Shown here piece by piece: positions 28,438 through 39,266 of a stretch of 64,000 nt of DNA. Under the pieces are notes generated by a model. That model had not been told where the DNA came from and searched no databases. It saw only the letters and a list, made by a program, of their open reading frames with translations. The position numbers and the translations under genes were made by a program. Every line of letters starts with the position of its first letter. Position 1 is the first letter of the stretch. The stretch comes from Zygnema cylindricum. Taxonomy: Eukaryota; Streptophyta; Zygnematophyceae; Zygnematales; Zygnemataceae. The stretch lies in the NCBI GenBank assembly GCA_037447655.1, contig JBBHKE010001279.1, forward strand, positions 88,114-152,113, read 5' to 3'.

Positions 28438-28710
28438 TCAGGGAAACTGCAATTGCCGGAGTATGTCATATGTTTCCTCGCGATACTCTTCGAACTCCTG
28501 GCGAAGGGCGTCGAGTTGATTTTGGAGCTGTTCACATCGAGTCTCCAGTAACGCGATGTGATGATCTGCAGCTGCCAACCGCCTCCGAGTGATTCGTTCC
28601 CGAACCCGATATTCCCCTTCCTCAACCTCGGGTACTTTGGGTCGCTGCGGAACGTCTGCCGGTGCAGGCTCCTCGGGTGCCGGAATCCTGGGTTCTTCGG
28701 GTTCAGCCAC
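28438..28710 (-). CDS. Gypsy-2 3' extra ORF, predicted coiled coil
   Basis: This is a 90-residue frame between the chromodomain and the 3' LTR. The first third is Pro/Glu-rich (EPEEPRIPAPEEPAPADVP). From about residue 48 heptad-like spacing (HHIALLETRCEQLQNQL, LRQEFEEY) suggests a coiled coil ending in DILRQLQFP. It is not one of the standard gag/pol domains. It is probably the end of a longer ORF whose upstream part (28992-29546) is now in another frame. No homologous family is recognised. Confidence 0.45.
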   Translation of the reverse strand: MAEPEEPRIPAPEEPAPADVPQRPKVPEVEEGEYRVRERITRRRLAAADHHIALLETRCEQLQNQLDALRQEFEEYREETYDILRQLQFP

Positions 28711-28991
28711 TGGGGTATTGTGCCTCTGCCTTCCTCTCCGCGCTTTCAGACGACTGCTCGTCCGCGGTGCTCTCCTTGTTTGGGTCCCGCATCACCTCTA
28801 GATCTGAGGCGCGCTCCTCAATTGGCGGAGGCGTTAGTTCTCATTCCGGTTCCTCCCCCTCCGATAGCTCATGATCTTCTTTGAATTCCTGATTACCTTC
28901 CCGGGTTGGGGTGTATTCAGGGTCCTGTGAGTTTTCTGACCCCTCCCTTGCACTGGTCTCTGCCGATCCTGCCTCGCTACTGGCAGTTTCC

Positions 28992-29546
28992 TCAGGTTCC
29001 GGCTCCACTTCTACTTCTCTTCGCCTGCTTTTCCACCATGGCCTCCGGCGCCCTTAACAATCTCTCGGGACGGTTCAGATCTTCTTGTCCCACCCGTATC
29101 AGTCTCCTCCTTTTCGGTGGTGGAGAGGACGACGACGCCATAGACACTGCTGAACCAGACAATTCCGGTAATTCCAGAAGCGAAGGTAAACTGACTTTGC
29201 AGGGAGAAGCAATTTCCAGGCTGCCAAGACTAGGTTGGTCGTGAGGACGGATGGGGGCTTTATTCACGGGGGTTGAGGGTTTCACTTTTGGACTGTGCAA
29301 AGCGTCGCAGCGTGTGAGGGTATCGCAGCGTCCATCATTTATAAAACTGCGCTGCTGCGGCGGAACCGAGGGTTCTTTGTCACCCACATAGTGAAACACA
29401 ATTGCGCCGTTGCGCTTTCCTGTCAGCGCAGCGGTGGTGCTGCGATCCTCTGACGTCATCGTAACCATGTTGCGCTGCGGTGGCTGCGCTGCTACAGCGC
29501 TGCGGTGTGGTAACATCGCCGCTGCGGTCCTTTGCCGCGTCCCCAA
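28992..29546 (-). pseudogene. Gypsy-2 3' region, low-complexity ORF
   Basis: This is an open frame of about 184 residues after the chromodomain, rich in Ser, Pro, Arg and Ala. It contains SSSSPPPKRRRLIRVG, which resembles a nuclear-localisation-like basic patch. Many GCTGCG-type words in the DNA recall the LTR. It may be the upstream part of the coiled-coil ORF or simply GC-rich open sequence. Confidence 0.3.
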
Positions 29547-29612
29547 GATGATTGCGATGGTTGCGACACTGCGATTCGCTCCTTTGTTGCGGCCGCTGCG
29601 ATTGCCCCTCCG

Positions 29613-30278
29613 TTAAAGCTGAGTGTCCTCACTCCGCTGAAACCGGCGCAGCAACTCCGGGGAATGCAGATCCCCCTCGTCCACCCAGGAGTCGTCCTCA
29701 GCACCGTAACCCTTCCAACGCACCAAGTATTGGGTGGAGTTGGAATTCCGAGAGTGACGTGACTGAAGGATCTCTTCCACCTCATACTCGTCTGATGTTC
29801 CTCGAACGGGCGGTAGAGGAGTTTGCCGTCGTCGATTAAGGAACATTGAATCAAGATCGCGGAAGTCCGTGATGGCGGAATATCTCCGAAAGAATAAGTT
29901 CGTGATATCTCGTGCAGTAGCTGTGGTGGTCGTGGGTAGAAAATGTGCCATTTTCGTCAAGTAATCCACGACGACGAAGATTGAGTCGTAGCCCTCCTTC
30001 GTCCGATGAAAGGCCACGATGAAATCCATCGAGATCGCCTCCCAAGGAACAGATGGTATTGGAATGGGTTGTAACAGACCTCGTTGCCCTGAATTCGATT
30101 TGTTCCTATTACACGAGTCACACGTCCGGACAAATTCTGCAATGTCTCGAGTCATGTGTGGCCAGTAATACGCCTCAGCGACACGTGCGGTTTTTTTATC
30201 CCGCCCAAAATGTCCACTGAGCAGCTCGTCGTGACTCATTTTAAGAATTTTGTGACGAAGTTCCGAATTTGTTGGCAC
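29613..30278 (-). pseudogene. Gypsy-2 integrase with chromodomain, core deleted
   Basis: The N-terminal zinc region (HDELLSGHFGRDKT-like, CDSCNRNKS) and the first core Asp (ISMDFIVAF) are clear. The frame then passes from TARDITNLFFRRYS directly into a linker and a C-terminal chromodomain (YEVEEILQSR, QYLVRWKGYG, DSWVDEGDL). The segment with the second Asp and the Glu is missing, so integration activity is lost. Chromodomains in this position bind modified histone tails and guide insertion in known chromoviruses. Confidence 0.85.
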
Positions 30279-30425
30279 ATAGAGCTGTGTTGTCTTACTC
30301 GGTCTGTATCGTCACATACCTTTGGCGGTTCGAACGAGTACCTTCCGTTTGATGAGTTCCTTTATTGCATCATCGTCGCCGTAGGCGGCCTTTATCCGAC
30401 TTAACCAGTGTTCGTCCACCTGCAG

Positions 30426-31620
30426 TGAAACTCTGAGACCTCCATTGGCCCTCAGAGTATGCAGATCTAAAAGAAGCTAATCTAGATAGTGCAGACTCCA
30501 AGTTGATATAAACCCAAATGACTGTCCCCTTGACAGTCAAAACCCCAATATAAATTCACCCCTGTGAAATAACACTTTCTGTGTGCTCAGTTCCACCACA
30601 GAATGCAAAGTTAGAATATGAGATTTGGACACATTCACCCACTTTGACTTTCCCTTAGAAATACAGCCACCCTGGCAAACAAAAACTCTGACCGACTACA
30701 CCCCTGTGTAGCCTAGACTCCCCTGAGTCCGGAGCAAAAAGAATCACTGAAAATGGTCAAGTAAATTGATAGTTATGGCTGCCCAAAGTTTGCCATTTAT
30801 ACAGGGTGCTCTCTGGGAGAGGCAGCTGCCTATCCAAAATTTATCTAAGGCCTATTCCCTCTCTAAAACTCTATCTACTGAAGTACGACACCAATCAAAT
30901 TATTGTGTCGTACAGAAAAGTACAGGTGCTGGTGTACTTTCTGTACGGCCATTGTACGACATGGCCAAAATGTCGACACGTGTCATATCCGGATTTGTTC
31001 CCGTAATCTCCGGAGTTGCCGCAATCCAACGTAGTGTTACCACGTGTCACGCAATGTGGCGGTGATCGCAAACCGCCAAAATCGTACGCCGCGATCTCGG
31101 CATCCTTCGCGGCCGTCCGATCAAATTTGGATTTCAATCGTGGCCGTCATAAATACCTGCGCGGTATTCTTTCTGGCGTCAAACAAACTGCGCGGTATTT
31201 ATTTCATACTAGTACCGTACGTCGTACTTTACACAACTGTTTCTATGCAGTATGCATATAGTTCTAGCTAAATGAATTAGTATTATTGTAGCTGTTTAAA
31301 TAAACATCATACCCCGTAATATCTAATGTAATTTAAACTATCTGGATAAGACTACCGGCTGTTGCGGTTGTGACAAGTGGCAGGTACCAGGATCAAATCC
31401 TGGCTCTGTCAAAACTATCTTTTAGAGAAAAACCCCCTATAAAACAACTGTCTGTCTCCTTCTAGACAGCACAGGCAGCCATGGCTAACTCCTCCTCCAG
31501 TCTTCAGTGACTGCGACAAGTGTGGGGACTTGAGGAGGAGTTAGAGGCAGGCTGTCAATATCTACTATTTTGCTTTTTATTTTGCAATCTCTAGACCTAG
31601 AAAATACTTGAATTCCAACA
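30426..31620 (-). repeat. Copia-B1 3' LTR
   Basis: On the minus strand it starts TGTTGGAATTCAAG and ends CTCAGAGTTTCA. It carries the T-arm-like hairpin at 31371-31411 and a TATA-like TGTATAAATGG. A polypurine tract AAAATAAGGGGAG borders it at 31633-31621. Confidence 0.9.
31371..31411 (-). other. T-arm-like hairpin in Copia-B1 LTR
   Basis: The plus strand reads TGACA, spacer, CCAGG-ATCAAAT-CCTGG, spacer, TGTCA. The inner part has the 5-bp stem and 7-base loop of a tRNA T-arm. GGATCAAATCC resembles the Pol III B box (GGTTCRANTCC). The second LTR has the same structure near 34460-34500. Confidence 0.6.
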
Positions 31621-31638
31621 CTCCCCTTATTTTCTAGT

Positions 31639-32076
31639 CTATCTTCCTTTCAACTTCCACAAACAAGTAAACAAACATCCCCTCCCCCTTTTTTTTTTTT
31701 TTTTTTTTCTTTTTCCTTTTCCTTTCATAAAACTTAAGTATTTAACACAATGCATTAAATGAACTGAAATGATAATTGTATCACACATTTTATTTAACAT
31801 CCCATTTTTCTTAAATCCGAGCGAAGATTTTATCCACCTCTTCCCTTTTCCATCCACACTAAATCCACTTTCTCTCTTGAAATTCAAACAACCAGCCCCA
31901 TCCCCAACCTTCAACACATACCCGGATGATAACCCTTTTACAGGCACATCTTCACAAGAGACATCACACCAAGTAGTGATGTAAAATCCATCCACCTCCA
32001 AATATTCCCAAAAACCACTAGTCCCCACTAAGTTCCTCATAAGATCTACATCTTCCTTAATCATATTTTTATCCAT
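31639..32076 (-). pseudogene. Copia-B1 decayed RNase H tail
   Basis: LMRNLVGTSGFWEYL, ITTWCDVSCEDVPVKG and GYVLKVGDGAGCLNFKRE align with the Copia-D RNase H start (YLVGTRDLWLHL, TTWSDASYGDAP, YVLYVGDGACCWSRK). The EAEYM and DNQAA catalytic blocks are absent. The sequence ends in a basic run and CLFTCLWKLK before the polypurine tract. It cannot be an active nuclease. Confidence 0.75.
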
Positions 32077-32081
32077 GATAA

Positions 32082-33531
32082 TTACCCCATTTTCTGAACT
32101 TCCCTTATGTCTCCCATGGGATTCTTTCCACTATCACTTTCTATTTTAATTCCCAATAAATGTTTCTCTTCTCCCCTATCCTTTAAAACCCCCTCTAGAA
32201 TTAATTCTCCCCTTTCCTCGGAATCCGTTGAAGTCTCCCTTTCCGACCAGTTTTCTGTTTCCAAAATATCTATGAAACTATCCTCAATATTTTGAACTTC
32301 TTTAAGTATCTCCTCTCTCTTTACTTCCCTTATAACTCCAAAAGCACACTGTTGCCTTCGTCCAATTTCTGTGTACTTTTCTCTCTTCCCCATTCTACCG
32401 ATGTGAAGAAGCTCCAATTTTTCTTCATCCTCTTTCTCCTCTTCCTCTTCGTCCTCCTCATCCACATTCCAACTTCTAAGTTTTTCCAAACAAGGGCATT
32501 CCTCCATATAATGACCTGGTTCCCAACAAAAGAAGCAAACCCCTTTTTTCAAAGCTCCCGTGTCTTTTCTTCTCTCTCTTTTTCCACCAAAGTTCCGATA
32601 AGGTTTACCTTTGTCTTTCTTCCTCTCATCACGCTTCCGCTCGTCACCACCGTTCCTCTCATCACGCTTCCGCTCGTCACCGCCGTTCCTCTCATCACGC
32701 TTCCGCCAATCACCACTAGCTGAAAAAGCATTGACCCTGTCCTTTCCCCTACGAAGCTCCAAAGTGCTTTCCCTCACAAGAATTATCCCCATGGTAAAGC
32801 TCCAAGTCCATGAGGAGCCATCCATTGCCTGCATACGATAAATAATGCTTTCGTACTCACTCGGGAGTTTCATAAGTAGTGTATTAATCTTACTCAACTC
32901 AGATTCTACATATCCCGCACTAGCTAGCTCAACATATAACGCAGCAATATCATTGCAAAACCCTATCATGCTACCGCCTTTATAAACATAGGCATCTATT
33001 TCCTGTTTTACTAATTGCTGCCTCTGAATAGTCTCACTCTTATAAATCTGAATTAGTACTTCCCATATCTCTGATGACTTGGTTAGACTTAAAAGAGTGA
33101 TAGCTATCGACTTAGACACATATCTAAGTATGAGATGTTTTGCTATAGCTGTTTTTGTATTCCCATACTTTTCTGTCATTTTCTTCAGTTTTAATCCTTA
33201 CATGTGGTACCATAGCTGAGAGCCTAGCTCCCCTCACCATAGGTGTCTCTTTTTCCTTCTCCCCTATTTCCCCATCCACGGAAAGATTCTTCCCTTCACC
33301 TTCTGATGCATCTGAGCTCCGGATGATATTCTGGGCAGCCTCATATGAATCTCCATAGTAAGCTCCTCCAAAGCCAGGTGGCGGACATCTCACTTGTCCC
33401 GAAACAATTCCCCATAAGTGCTTCTCGAAAAGCAATCCCGCCATTGTAAAATCCCAATAAGTGAAGTCTGTTCCATCGAACATAGGCACCCTAGATGGTG
33501 GGCCCATAACCTGAAACTCTGAGACCTCCAT
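32082..33531 (-). pseudogene. Copia-B1 Gag, one frameshift
   Basis: The start ATG (33531) lies inside the 5' LTR. The first residues MEVSEFQVMGPP span LTR end and primer site. The capsid-like region includes VPMFDGTDFTYWDF, YVSKSIAITLLSLTKSSEIW and INTLLMKLPSEYE. A charged 11-residue repeat (unit like DERNGGDERKR) precedes a zinc knuckle CFFCWEPGHYMEEC, then an acidic stretch. One extra base near 33145 shifts the frame relative to Copia-B2; otherwise it is open. Its product would package element RNA. Confidence 0.85.
33499..33511 (-). other. Copia-B1 half-tRNA primer-binding site
   Basis: On the minus strand GGTTATGGGCCCA directly follows the LTR end. It is complementary to the anticodon-loop region of initiator tRNA-Met (GGGCCCAUAACC), as in the half-tRNA priming described for Drosophila copia. 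It is also Gag coding sequence. Confidence 0.75.
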
Positions 33532-34706
33532 TGGCCCTAAGAGTATGCAGATCTAAAAGAAGCTAATCTTGATTGTGCCGACTCCAAGTTGATATAAACC
33601 CAAATGACTGACCCCTTGATAGTTAAAACCCCAATATAAATTCACCCCTGTGAAATAACACTTTCTGTGTGCTCAGTTCCACCACAGAATGCAAAGTTAG
33701 AATATGAGATTTGGACACATTCACCCACTTTGACTTTCCCTTAGAAATACAGCCACCCTGGCAAACAAAAACTCTGACTGACTACACCCCTGTGTAGCCT
33801 AGACCCCCCTGAGTCCACAGCAAAAAGAATCACTGAAAATGGTCAAGTAAATTGATAGTTATGGCTGCCCAAAGTTTGCCATTTATACAGGGTGCTCTCT
33901 GGGAGAGGCAGTTGCCTATCCAAAATTTATCTAAGGCCTATTCCCTCTCTAAAACTCTATCTACTGAAGTACGGCACCAATCAAATTACTGTGTCGTACA
34001 CAAAAGTACAGGTGCCGGTGTACTTTCTGTACGGCCATTGTACGACATGGCCAAAATGTCGACACGTGTCATATCCGGATTTGTTCCCGTAATCTCCGGA
34101 GTTGCCGCAATCCAACGTAGTGTTACCACGTGTCACGCAATGTGGGGGTGATCGCAAACCGCCAAAATCGTACGCCGCGATCTCGATATCCTTCGCTGCC
34201 GTCCGATCAAATTTGGATTTCAATCGTGGCCGTCATAAATACCTGCGCGGTATTCTTTCTGGCGTCAAACAAACTGCGCGGTATTTATTTCGTACTAGTA
34301 CCGTACGTCGTACTTTACACAACTGTTTCTATGCAGTATGCATATAGTTCTAGCGAAATGAATTAGTATTATTGTAACTGTTTAAATAAACATCATACCC
34401 CGTAATATCTAATGTAATTTAGACTATCTGGATAAGACTACCGGCTGTTGCGGTTGTGACAAGTGGCAGGTACCAGGATCAAATCCTGGCTCGGTCAAAA
34501 CTATCTTTTAGAGAAAAACCCCCTATAAAACAACTGTCTATCTCCTTCTAGACAACACAGGCAGCCATGGCTAACTCCTCCTCCAGTCTTCAGTGACTGC
34601 GACAAGTGTGGGGACTTGAGGAGGAGTTAGAGGCAGGCTGTCAATATCTACTATTTTGCTTTTTATTTTGCAATCTCTAGACCTAGAAAATACTTGAATT
34701 CCAACA
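33512..34706 (-). repeat. Copia-B1 5' LTR with TATA box and gag ATG
   Basis: This is the promoter LTR of the minus-strand element. TGTATAAATGG (33889-33879) is a good TATA box. The gag ATG at 33531-33529 is 20 bases before the LTR end. The leader between them is therefore almost entirely LTR. Confidence 0.85.
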
Positions 34707-35151
34707 TGCACCGTACTGGTGACTGCGCTGAGTTTCGGATCTTGCTCTGTAGTCGACGCTGCGGTGTTCTCTTTCACAAAGTCTCTGTTCCCCTGCTGCG
34801 ATGCTTGCGGTCGTTGCTCCGCTGCCGGCGCAGCGACGTCGGGTCTTCTTGACAGCGCATCCGTCGGGTTCGTTATGCGCGGCTTATAATCTATAACAAG
34901 TTCCTGACAGAAGGTTTGCAGAAAAGTCATCCAGCGCACTTGTTTCTTGGACAACTTCGGCTGGGTTAGGAGATATTGTAAGGCGTGGTGATCCGTGATA
35001 ACTGTGATCGGTTTCCCCTGAACGTAACACTTCCAAACCTCCAGCGTATTGATGATAGCAATTGTCTCTTTCTCATGGGTGTCCAGTTTAGCTCTGCTGC
35101 CTTTAGTTTTCGACTGTCGTAGGCGATGGGTTGAAGGCCTTTTCCTTGATC
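34707..35151 (-). pseudogene. Gypsy-2 RNase H
   Basis: The C-terminal RNase H segment reads LSKKQVRWMTFLQTF, DYKPRITNPTDALSRRPDV and is then cut by Copia-B1 at 34706. The N-terminal part ([16 protein letters not shown]) ends in a stop at 35152-35154, and the middle has further stops. Confidence 0.75.
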
Positions 35152-36312
35152 CTACATAAGGATCGCTCCAATAGCCATATCGCTAGCGTCGGTAATTATC
35201 GTCCAAGGTAAGTCCGGATCAGGAACAGCTAACACAGGGGCGGTAACCAACCGCTCCTTTAGCGTGTTAAAGGCTGCCCCTTGCGCCGCTTTCCAATCAT
35301 AGGGCGCATCATTCTTGAGCAATTCCGTGAGCGGTGCAGCGATTTTTGCGAAACCTTCGACAAAACGTCGATAATAGGAGCATAGTCCTAGAAAGCTCCG
35401 TAACTCCGTGATATTTGCCGGCTGCGGCCACTCCTTAACGGCCTTTGTCTTGTTTGGATCCACTGCGATTCCGTCCCGGCTCACCACATGGCCTAAAAAA
35501 TCAATCTTCTCCTTGAAGAAGTCACATTTACTTCTTTTTGCGTATAACTTATGCTCCCGAAGAACTTGTAGGACCGTCCGTAAGTGCTTCATATGCTCTT
35601 CCTTCATTCGGCTATACACCAATATGTTCTCCAAGAAACCGATCACAAACGCGTCCAGATATTGCCGAAAGATGGAATTCATTAAATGCATGAAGGTCGC
35701 CGGTGCGTTAGTCAACCCGAACGGCATAACCCGAAACTGGAAACGACCGTATCGAGTTTTGAATGCCGTCTTCTCCACATCCTCCTCGGCAATTCTGATC
35801 TGGTGGTAGCCGCTCCGCAAGTCTATTTTCGAAAAAAAATTGGCACCTCGAAGTCGATCTAACAATTCGTCGATCCTCGGCAAGGGGTACGCATTCTTCA
35901 CCGTTAAATTGTTCAGCGCACGGTAGTCTACACACATACGGAAACCTCCATCTTTCTTGTTCACAAAGTAAACGGGGGCTCCATACGGTGACTTGCTTGG
36001 TTCGATTGCTCCGGCTTCGACCAACTCCGCGAGTTGCTTTTTCAATTCGGCCAACTCGGTGTAGCTCATCTTGTACATCCAATTATCCGGGGGTACCGCT
36101 CCAAGAACAAGCTCTATCTTATGGTCCACTTCGGGCTTCGGAGGTAATCTTTCAGGGAGCTTCGAAGAAATACATCTGCGTTCTCCTCGAGAAGTTTTGT
36201 CACGACTTCCGACCTGTTCCGAAGTCTTTCCAACGTCGTTACTTTCTTTGGAGTCGAAGTCGGGATCCTTCTTCTTCGATTCTTCCGGGATCTCCTCCTT
36301 CGCCTCCTCCAT
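35152..36312 (-). pseudogene. Gypsy-2 reverse transcriptase, active site mutated
   Basis: This is a long open frame (386 residues) with the full gypsy RT core: [65 protein letters not shown] and [12 protein letters not shown]. The catalytic box reads [12 protein letters not shown] where active enzymes have F-[IV]-D-D-I, so Asp-Asp has become Glu-Asn (codons at 35631-35626). It would be inactive even where the frame is intact. Confidence 0.9.
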
Positions 36313-36369
36313 TGGCTAGACGACCGCCATACCAATCGTTTCCCCATTCTTGAGTGCCCTCTTGAGTTG

Positions 36370-36972
36370 TTAGGCCGAAAGCAAGCGTCCCTCTTCCACT
36401 CCCTCACGAGCCGCTCCCGCTTTAATCTCGAACTCTTCTTCACCTTTCTTCACTCTCATGGCGCCACTTCTATAATCAATTGTCGGATTCCATTTTTGCA
36501 GCCACGGCTTCCCCAAGATTACCTCATGGTCCCCAAGAGGTAATACATGAAGCGTGTCGTACCATCGGAATTTCCCAATGCCGACGCGTAACCTCGGGGT
36601 ACGATGGGTAATGGATAAGGAACTTACGTCGACCAATTCTACCGACTGATGATCATTTAGTCCCACGAGAGGAAGTTTCAACCTTTTCACCGTCGCCTCG
36701 TTAATGAAGTTCCCTAATGCTCCGGAGTCCACCATGAAGTTAGTTGCACTCACTCCTATTTGACCCCGAAATATCAAAGGGTCTCCTCCTTCACCGGGTA
36801 ACCTCATAAAGGTAAGTTTTCCCTTTTTTGGGACCTTTCCGTTTTGGACACTCTCGAGCCATATGATCTTGAGAACCGCACAGGAAGCATAGGCTATTTT
36901 GCCTCCTCTGCAGGATTTCCTCGAGGACAAGTCATTGGTCTTGGTCTTGGTAGTTTTCTTCTTTTTCCGCAA
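36370..36972 (-). pseudogene. Gypsy-2 aspartic protease and nucleocapsid end
   Basis: TNFMVDSGALGNFINEA is the retropepsin active-site block, and VILGKPWLQKWNPTIDY the conserved C-terminal block. A CCHC zinc knuckle (CFLCGSQDHMAREC) is encoded at 36892-36845 in a different phase, so a frameshift separates it from the protease. The upstream edge meets Copia-D2 at 37015. Confidence 0.8.
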
Positions 36973-37014
36973 GATGTTGACCGCTTCCTTATCCTCATTA
37001 ATTGCACCGAGCTC

Positions 37015-38061
37015 TGTAGAAAATAATGGTTTTTATTAGTATTTTCTAGGTCTGAAAAGAAATATAGAAGCCGAGGCAGTCTATCTCTAACTTCTCTCTC
37101 CAACTCTCAAACTTGTCGCTGTCACTGAGAAATTGGAGAGGAAGCTAGATCCATGGCTACCTTGGCTATCCTGAGGTTTACGGGAATTTTATATTAGGGT
37201 TTATTTATTTAAAAGGAATGTGCTGGCGGCAGGATTTGATCCTTGTACCTACCGGTCGGCAAGCAGGAAATAGCTGGTAGCCTTAGCCGTTAACACTACC
37301 AGTAGTGTTACATACTATATAGTTTGATATTTATTTAAATGCGTATACGTACGATAAATCATTTAACTGTTATGGATTACGGGATGCATAGATCCAGTAG
37401 TATATAATGTACGAATTACGGTACGGACAAAAAATCAATACCGCGCATTTGTTTCGTAAGTGAAACAAATACCGCGCATGTATTTATTACGGCTACGATT
37501 AAATCCGAATTTAATCGGACAGCCAAGATTAGCGCCGAGATCGCGGAGGAAGATTTCGGCGGTTTGTGGCCATCGCCACATCGGATGACGCGTGGCAAAA
37601 TTCCGTTGGATCGTGGAATCTGCGGAGATTATGGCACCGAATCCGGATTTGACATGTGTCGACATTTAGGCCATGTCGTACAATGACCGTACCTAAAGTA
37701 CACCGGCAGCTGTACTTTTGCGTACGGAACTCAATTCTGATTGGTTCCGTATATCAGTAGAAAGAGTTTGTGAGAGAGATAAGACTTAGAAAAATTAGAA
37801 GATAGGACCCCCTCTCCCAGAGAGCTTCTGTACAAAAGGTAAACTTTGACCCTCCATAACTTACTGCTCAGGGGAGCAAATTCAGAGATTCTTTTTGCTA
37901 CCGACATAGGGGAGTCTTGCCTTCACAGCGGTGCAGGTGTTTAGGGTTTTTGTCTACCAGGGTGGCAGTTATTTTTTCTGAAACACAAAGGGGTCAGAAT
38001 TATCCTAGAGGCTTCTTGGAAGCTGTCTACTCTGAGGACTTATGGAGGTCTCAGAGTTTCA
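37015..38061 (+). repeat. Copia-D2 5' LTR
   Basis: 1047 bp, TGTAGAAAATAATGG to TCAGAGTTTCA. It is followed directly by the primer-binding site GGTTATGGGCCCA. It contains the hairpin at 37223-37263 and the gag ATG at 38042-38044. The TATA position reads CTGTACAAAAGG, apparently degraded. Confidence 0.9.
37223..37263 (+). other. T-arm-like hairpin in Copia-D LTR
   Basis: Plus strand GCTGGC...GGTCGGC-type outer arms flank CAGG-ATTTGAT-CCTTG. In the cleaner Copia-D1 copy (48293-48331) the outer arms are GCCGGC and GCCGGC. Read on the minus strand the core is again ATCAAAT in a 7-base loop. Confidence 0.5.
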
Positions 38062-38533
38062 GGTTATGGGCCCACCCTCTAGGGTACCAATATTTAATGG
38101 AACCGGCTTCATATATTGGGAAAGTATGATGATAGGAGCTCTATGCGAAAAAATGTTTTTGGGGATAGTGAGTGGACGGTTGGGGCGTCCATCCAGTCTT
38201 TGAATTCCTCTAGGGTTTGGAGGAACCAGATTCACCAGGAAAGAGGACCCACCTTCAACAGAGGAAACAAAAGAAGGAGAGGTGGTGGAGAAAGGAAAGG
38301 AGAAAGAGACGACCACACCAATAGCAACTGGTTCGACATTCATGTCACCTATTCCGAGGAATGAGGAGAATGATACTGAAACCTGGGACTTCAACAATAT
38401 GGTGGCAAAGCACTTCATCCTACGCCATCTCACTCAAGGACTTGTATGTCCTCATTTGCAGGTAGAAAGAGCATCCGATCTTTGGATGGCTCTCATAGAG
38501 ATGTACCGAAGTGGTACGATTCAGCAAAAACAG
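38042..38533 (+). pseudogene. Copia-D2 Gag, N-terminal part
   Basis: It starts at the LTR-borne ATG (MEVSEFQVMGPPSRVP). A frameshift follows. From 38282 an open frame reads TETWDFNNMVAKHFI and YRSGTIQQKQ, where Copia-B2 inserts at 38534. The next part of gag resumes at 49275. Confidence 0.8.
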
Positions 38534-39266
38534 TGAAACTCTGAGACCTGCATTGGCCCTCAGAGTATGCAGATCTAAAAGAAGCTAATCTAGATAGTGC
38601 CGACTCCAAGTTAATATAAACCCAAGTGACTGACCCCTTGCCAGTCAAAACCCCAATATAGATTCACCCCTGTGAAATAACACTTTCTGTGTGCTCAGCT
38701 CCACCAGAGAATGCGAAGTTAGAATATGAGATTTGGACACATTCACCCACTTTGACTTTCCCTTAGAAATGCAGCCACTCTGGTAGACAAAAACTCTGAC
38801 CGACTACACCCCCGTGTAGCTTGAACTCCTCTGAGTCCGCTGCAAAAAGAATCACTGAAAATGGTCAAGTAAATTGATAGTTATGGCTGGCCAAAGTTTG
38901 CCATTTATACAGGGTGCTCTCTGGGAGAGGCAGCTGCCTACTCAAAATTTTCTAAGTCCTATACCCTCTCTAAAACTCTATGTACTGAAGTACGGCACCA
39001 ATCAAATTACTGTGTCGTACAAAAAAGTACAGGTGCCGGTGTACTTTTTGTACGACTATTGTATGACATGGCCAAAATGTCGACACGTGTCAAATCAAGA
39101 TTAGTTCTTGTAATCTCCGGAATTCCCGTAGTCTAATGTTATCACGCCACGTGTCACCTGACGTGACAAAGACCGTAAAATGCCAAAAGTACCTTTTTCG
39201 TGATCGCGGCGCCTATCGTGGCCGTCCGATCAAAATCGGTTATAATCCTAGCCGTTGAAATTCGAC

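Larger units (their letters stand above)
30426..34706 (-). mobile_element. Copia-B1, non-autonomous gag-only copia element
   Basis: The 4281-bp element has LTRs of 1195 bp at 30426-31620 and 33512-34706 and an 1891-bp interior in minus orientation. The flanks TGCAG (30421-30425) and TGCAC (34707-34711) form a 4-of-5 target-site duplication within Gypsy-2. The interior encodes Gag and a decayed RNase H tail, with no protease, integrase or RT. The LTRs differ at only scattered positions by eye, so the insertion is fairly recent. It resembles the TR-GAG class of plant elements. Confidence 0.9.

Noticed and set aside
30766-31065. Recurrent ORF beginning MIVMAAQSLPFIQG, found in five LTR copies
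   Set aside because: It is antisense to the element within the LTR and conserved only because the LTR is repeated. Frame length varies between copies and several carry frame changes.
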